Below, piece by piece: positions 39,729-42,207 of a stretch of 42,207 bases of DNA. Origin of the DNA: Prevotella sp. (GTDB lineage Bacteria > Bacteroidota > Bacteroidia > Bacteroidales > Bacteroidaceae); contig JAFUFD010000106.1 of assembly GCA_017470055.1 (NCBI GenBank), positions 1 to 42,207 of the forward strand, in the 5' to 3' direction. Numbering within the stretch: the stretch's first letter is position 1; every line of letters starts with the position of its first letter. Under the pieces are notes generated by a model. That model ran no database searches, was not told where the DNA came from, and saw only the letters and a list, made by a program, of their open reading frames with translations. A program made the translations under genes and the position numbers.

Positions 39729-41125
39729 TAATTGTCTTCCTGAAACAGCGGGTCCTCTGGCATCACCATCGTCGGTTTCTGCTCGTAGTCCTTCAGGAGT
39801 TTGTCAGAGACATACTTCTTGTTGACGACCAGACGGAACATATACTCACGGAACCAACGGTCGCTCATGATCAGGCAACCCTGCTGTCCCCACGTGGCAC
39901 CCCATGAGTTCTCCACCTTCCATTTCGCAGCATTGCCATTAGAGTCAATATCCACTGCCGTCAAGGTCATCGCATGGGTGGAGCCACTGTCGAAGGTGCT
40001 GATGCGCTCAGCCTTCGTCATACCGAAGGTAGTACCAAACAACGAGCCATAGTCGTAGTTCTCCGTATCGGCATAGCCACGCTTACGGTCGAGTTGCTTA
40101 CCCACGTCGTAACTGGAATAGAGTTTGCGACCGTCCTTCAGTGAGGTAATGGCGAGTTGCTCGATATCGTCCATCGGCAGGTTCAGGTATTTCCAGTTAT
40201 GTCCGTCGTAGGTATGACGGTCATACTCCACCTCGAAAGTCTTATAGTAGGGGCGACGGGGGTCGTTCATCACCATGATAAACGTGCCGTTGAGCGGTCC
40301 GCCCACCGTCTCCTCATAGAACGACTTCGGGGTATATCGCTTCGCCTGTGTCTGTTGCTTGCCGTTCTTATCCTTAAAGGCATAGGTAAACTCCTTCACA
40401 GGCTCTCCCAAGGTCAGACAAAGCATCCCGTATATCTGGGCAAGAGCCTCTGTCTTCACCTTCTGGATATCTGCCGTTTTCTTACCGTCAGTCACCATCT
40501 TACGCAGTTGCAAACCGTACTCACGGAGTTTCGACTTCATGATGGCAGCCATGCGTGAGGTGCTCTCTGCCGAGAAGGTCTCTGGCTGTACGGACATCGG
40601 TACGAGACCGTATTTCTCCGCTAAGTCGGCGACACCACAGAAGGTACCGCCATCCCCAATCGGATAATGGAAGAAGAACTGTACACGCTGGGCGTCAATC
40701 GGCTCTCTCGCCGTATCGATGACCCCCTGCAGGAAGAGGTTCGCCTTCTCCAACTGGTCGTAGAAGAAGAGGTATGCCTGCGAATACTCCACCGTCAGCG
40801 AGTCGCTACGCTGGGCGAAGTTGGCACGCAGCACGTTCAGACCACTGAACATCCAGCAGCGTCCGCTCGACTTCTGGTCGTGAATCGACTGCTTCTTGGT
40901 CTCTATACTGAAATAGGTGTCTAACGCTCCTGCGTTATCCTGGTTCTTCGTCAGGTTATCGATGGCATTCGAGGCAATAGCGTTACGCAACGCCTTGTTG
41001 GTGGGCTGTGCGGCATACTGCCGCTCCATCTGCTGCAGCATCTGCTCTGAGATACTACCTCCTGCTGTCTGTGCCGTCGCGGTAAGGGTCATGGCGAGTG
41101 CCACCAGAATGACAGTCTTTCTCAT
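39728..41125 (-). CDS. Exported C1B (bleomycin hydrolase/PepC-like) cysteine peptidase
   Basis: A 465-residue papain-fold aminopeptidase with a signal peptide (1-19, TATAQ), unlike the cytosolic PepC proteins. Nucleophile Cys90 in QKSSGRCWMFSGLNVLR; catalytic His in GSTHAMTLTAVD; Asn in WKVENSWGATWG. The GGPLNGTFIMVMNDP segment and the C-terminal half fit the bleomycin hydrolase group. Exported forms are typical in Bacteroidales and probably trim peptides in the periplasm. It starts 3 bp after the M48 gene stop, so the two are one transcript. Confidence 0.93.
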   Translation of the reverse strand: MRKTVILVALAMTLTATAQTAGGSISEQMLQQMERQYAAQPTNKALRNAIASNAIDNLTKNQDNAGALDTYFSIETKKQSIHDQKSSGRCWMFSGLNVLRANFAQRSDSLTVEYSQAYLFFYDQLEKANLFLQGVIDTAREPIDAQRVQFFFHYPIGDGGTFCGVADLAEKYGLVPMSVQPETFSAESTSRMAAIMKSKLREYGLQLRKMVTDGKKTADIQKVKTEALAQIYGMLCLTLGEPVKEFTYAFKDKNGKQQTQAKRYTPKSFYEETVGGPLNGTFIMVMNDPRRPYYKTFEVEYDRHTYDGHNWKYLNLPMDDIEQLAITSLKDGRKLYSSYDVGKQLDRKRGYADTENYDYGSLFGTTFGMTKAERISTFDSGSTHAMTLTAVDIDSNGNAAKWKVENSWGATWGQQGCLIMSDRWFREYMFRLVVNKKYVSDKLLKDYEQKPTMVMPEDPLFQEDN

Positions 41126-41128
41126 GTC

Positions 41129-42007
41129 CTATTTCTTTTTAGTGGATTTCTTGGTTGTCGTGGTCGTCTTCTTGGTGGTTGTCGTCGTAGTAGTAACCTT
41201 CGGCTTGTAATACTGTTTTGCCTCAGGCAACCAACCCTGTATCTGCTGAATACGGGTAGCATCGGTGGGGTGGTCGCTGAAGATGGACGAGGAACCGCCA
41301 CCCGTGGCTGACGACATGCGCTGCCAGAAATTGACGGCAACCTGCGGGTCGTAACCTGCCATCGCCGCGAAGATCAGTCCCATGTGGTCTGCCTCACTCT
41401 CCTGCTTGCGGGAGAAACCTGACGACCATGCCTGGGCACCGACACCCAGCACCTGAGTACCCAACTGCGTCAACGTACTGCTGGCACCAGCACCCTGAGC
41501 CACCGCACTGATGACCTGCAAGCCATACTGCTGCTTATAGGCGTTGCTCAGCCGCTCTGCCGAATGCTTTGCCACGGCATGCGCTATCTCATGACCCAGC
41601 ACGATGGCAAGCGAGGCCTCATCCTGCGTCACGGGCAGGATACCCTCATACACCACGATCTTACCACCAGGCATACAGAAGGCGTTGACCTGCTTGTCCT
41701 GCACGAGGTTGAACTCCCACTTATACTGTGAGACCTCCGCACCCAGTCCGTTGGCATTCAGATAACTCACCACGGCATTGGCGAGGTTCTGCCCCACCCG
41801 CTTCACCATTGCCGTATTCGTGGCATTGGTAGAGGCTTTCGCTGTCTTCATATACTCCTGATACTGCTGGTTGCTGAGACTGAGCACTTGCTCGTCGCTC
41901 ACAATCAGGTTCTGCTTACGCCCTGTGATGGGCACCGTCGATGTCGTTCCGCAACTGACCAGAATCAGTGCCACAACCGACAAAAGGATTACTTTTACGT
42001 TCTTCAT
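41129..42007 (-). CDS. M48-family metallopeptidase lipoprotein
   Basis: A 292-residue lipoprotein. Start ATG 42007 (MKNVKVILLSVVALILVSCGTTST), lipobox VSC with Cys19; the frame extends upstream across the promoter and is not coding there. Zinc motif HEIAH (139-143), with the third ligand Glu in KQESEADHMGL. AFCMPGGKIVVYEGIL and the helix before HEIAH are typical of BepA/LoiP-like M48 proteins, which do quality control of outer-membrane proteins. The C-terminus is a 20-odd residue Thr/Lys run (TTTTTTTKKTTTTTKKSTKKK). Promoter -7 box at 42044-42051. Confidence 0.93.
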   Translation of the reverse strand: MKNVKVILLSVVALILVSCGTTSTVPITGRKQNLIVSDEQVLSLSNQQYQEYMKTAKASTNATNTAMVKRVGQNLANAVVSYLNANGLGAEVSQYKWEFNLVQDKQVNAFCMPGGKIVVYEGILPVTQDEASLAIVLGHEIAHAVAKHSAERLSNAYKQQYGLQVISAVAQGAGASSTLTQLGTQVLGVGAQAWSSGFSRKQESEADHMGLIFAAMAGYDPQVAVNFWQRMSSATGGGSSSIFSDHPTDATRIQQIQGWLPEAKQYYKPKVTTTTTTTKKTTTTTKKSTKKK

Positions 42008-42043
42008 ATCACGTTCATATTTTATATCTATAGTTTCGTGTCG

Positions 42044-42051
42044 CAAAGTTA
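42044..42051 (-). promoter_or_regulatory. -7 promoter box of the M48-C1B operon
   Basis: The minus strand reads TAACTTTG at 42051-42044, 37 nt before the ATG at 42007. Upstream (42083-42207) is A/T-rich with repeated CTTACA motifs and no gene I can see. Confidence 0.6.
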
Positions 42052-42207
42052 CGAATATTTTAGGAAAGCACCAAAGTTTCAAAAGAAAAAAGTCCCTCTC
42101 TGTATCTTGTAGAAATTTGTTAGAATCTTACAGTCTTACACTTACAGTTAGGTAAGGTTGTAAGATACAAAAAACGGGTACTAATTTTATTATTATATAT
42201 ATTATAC

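Overview
The window looks like chromosomal DNA of a Bacteroidales bacterium, most likely Prevotella or a near relative. The reasons are the promoter type (a TTTG/TTG box about 19-20 nt upstream of TAnnTTTG, repeatedly 15-60 nt before start codons), the weak Shine-Dalgarno signals, the many lipoproteins with short lipoboxes, and the family content: a DAHP synthase-chorismate mutase fusion, pyrB-pyrI, a Bacteroidales-type SpeG-like GNAT, GHL10, C69, C1B and M48 exported hydrolases. The species assignment is inference from style and content; no search was run.

Layout. 1-594: end of the rpsF-rpsR ribosomal operon (minus). 774-11865: an A/T-richer accessory island, all on the minus strand, of about eleven exported or membrane proteins. 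These include two DUF3298-like paralogues, several small lipoproteins, a chimeric membrane protein with a 45-bp tandem repeat, a YiiX-like amidase lipoprotein, a truncated SPFH protein and a polytopic protein. 12155-14759: a divergently transcribed two-component pair (TPR-containing HisKA_3 kinase and NarL/LuxR regulator). 14899-15749: a small membrane protein and a GDSL esterase. 15812-20563: tRNA-Asp, then a minus-strand run engB-ABC-F-recR-small membrane protein-GT2-GNAT. 20564-21074: a 510-bp intergenic region full of repeats and hairpins. 21075-22465: pyrB-pyrI (plus). 22481-29336: minus-strand exported proteins (transglutaminase-like, unknown, C69 peptidase, M23 peptidase, an outer-membrane barrel) with nadC among them. 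29353-32539: cstA and a divergent GHL10 hydrolase. 32551-36450: the phenylalanine/tyrosine operon pheA-aminotransferase-DAHPS/CM-tyrA (minus), with a leader that folds like an attenuator. 36724-39712: an unusual copper-type P-type ATPase and an AI-2E family permease (plus). 39728-42007: an M48 lipoprotein protease followed by a C1B peptidase (minus).

How the genes fit together. Most of 15-42 kb is housekeeping: translation, ribosome assembly, recombination repair, pyrimidine, NAD and aromatic amino acid synthesis, peptide scavenging and envelope maintenance. The 0.8-14.8 kb island is accessory and looks built by duplication and exchange of export signals; the neighbouring two-component system is a candidate regulator of it, by position only.

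Most notable observations: (1) a repeat family that carries a complete Bacteroidales promoter inside a double quasi-palindrome, found upstream of rpsF, the 58-aa membrane protein, engB and pyrB, whose inner arms differ between loci but stay complementary within each locus; (2) a P1B ATPase in which the whole nucleotide-binding domain is replaced by a short Thr/Pro linker; (3) mutually exclusive hairpins in the leader of the Phe/Tyr operon; (4) a membrane protein joined by a four-copy 45-bp repeat to a segment that begins with a relic signal peptide.
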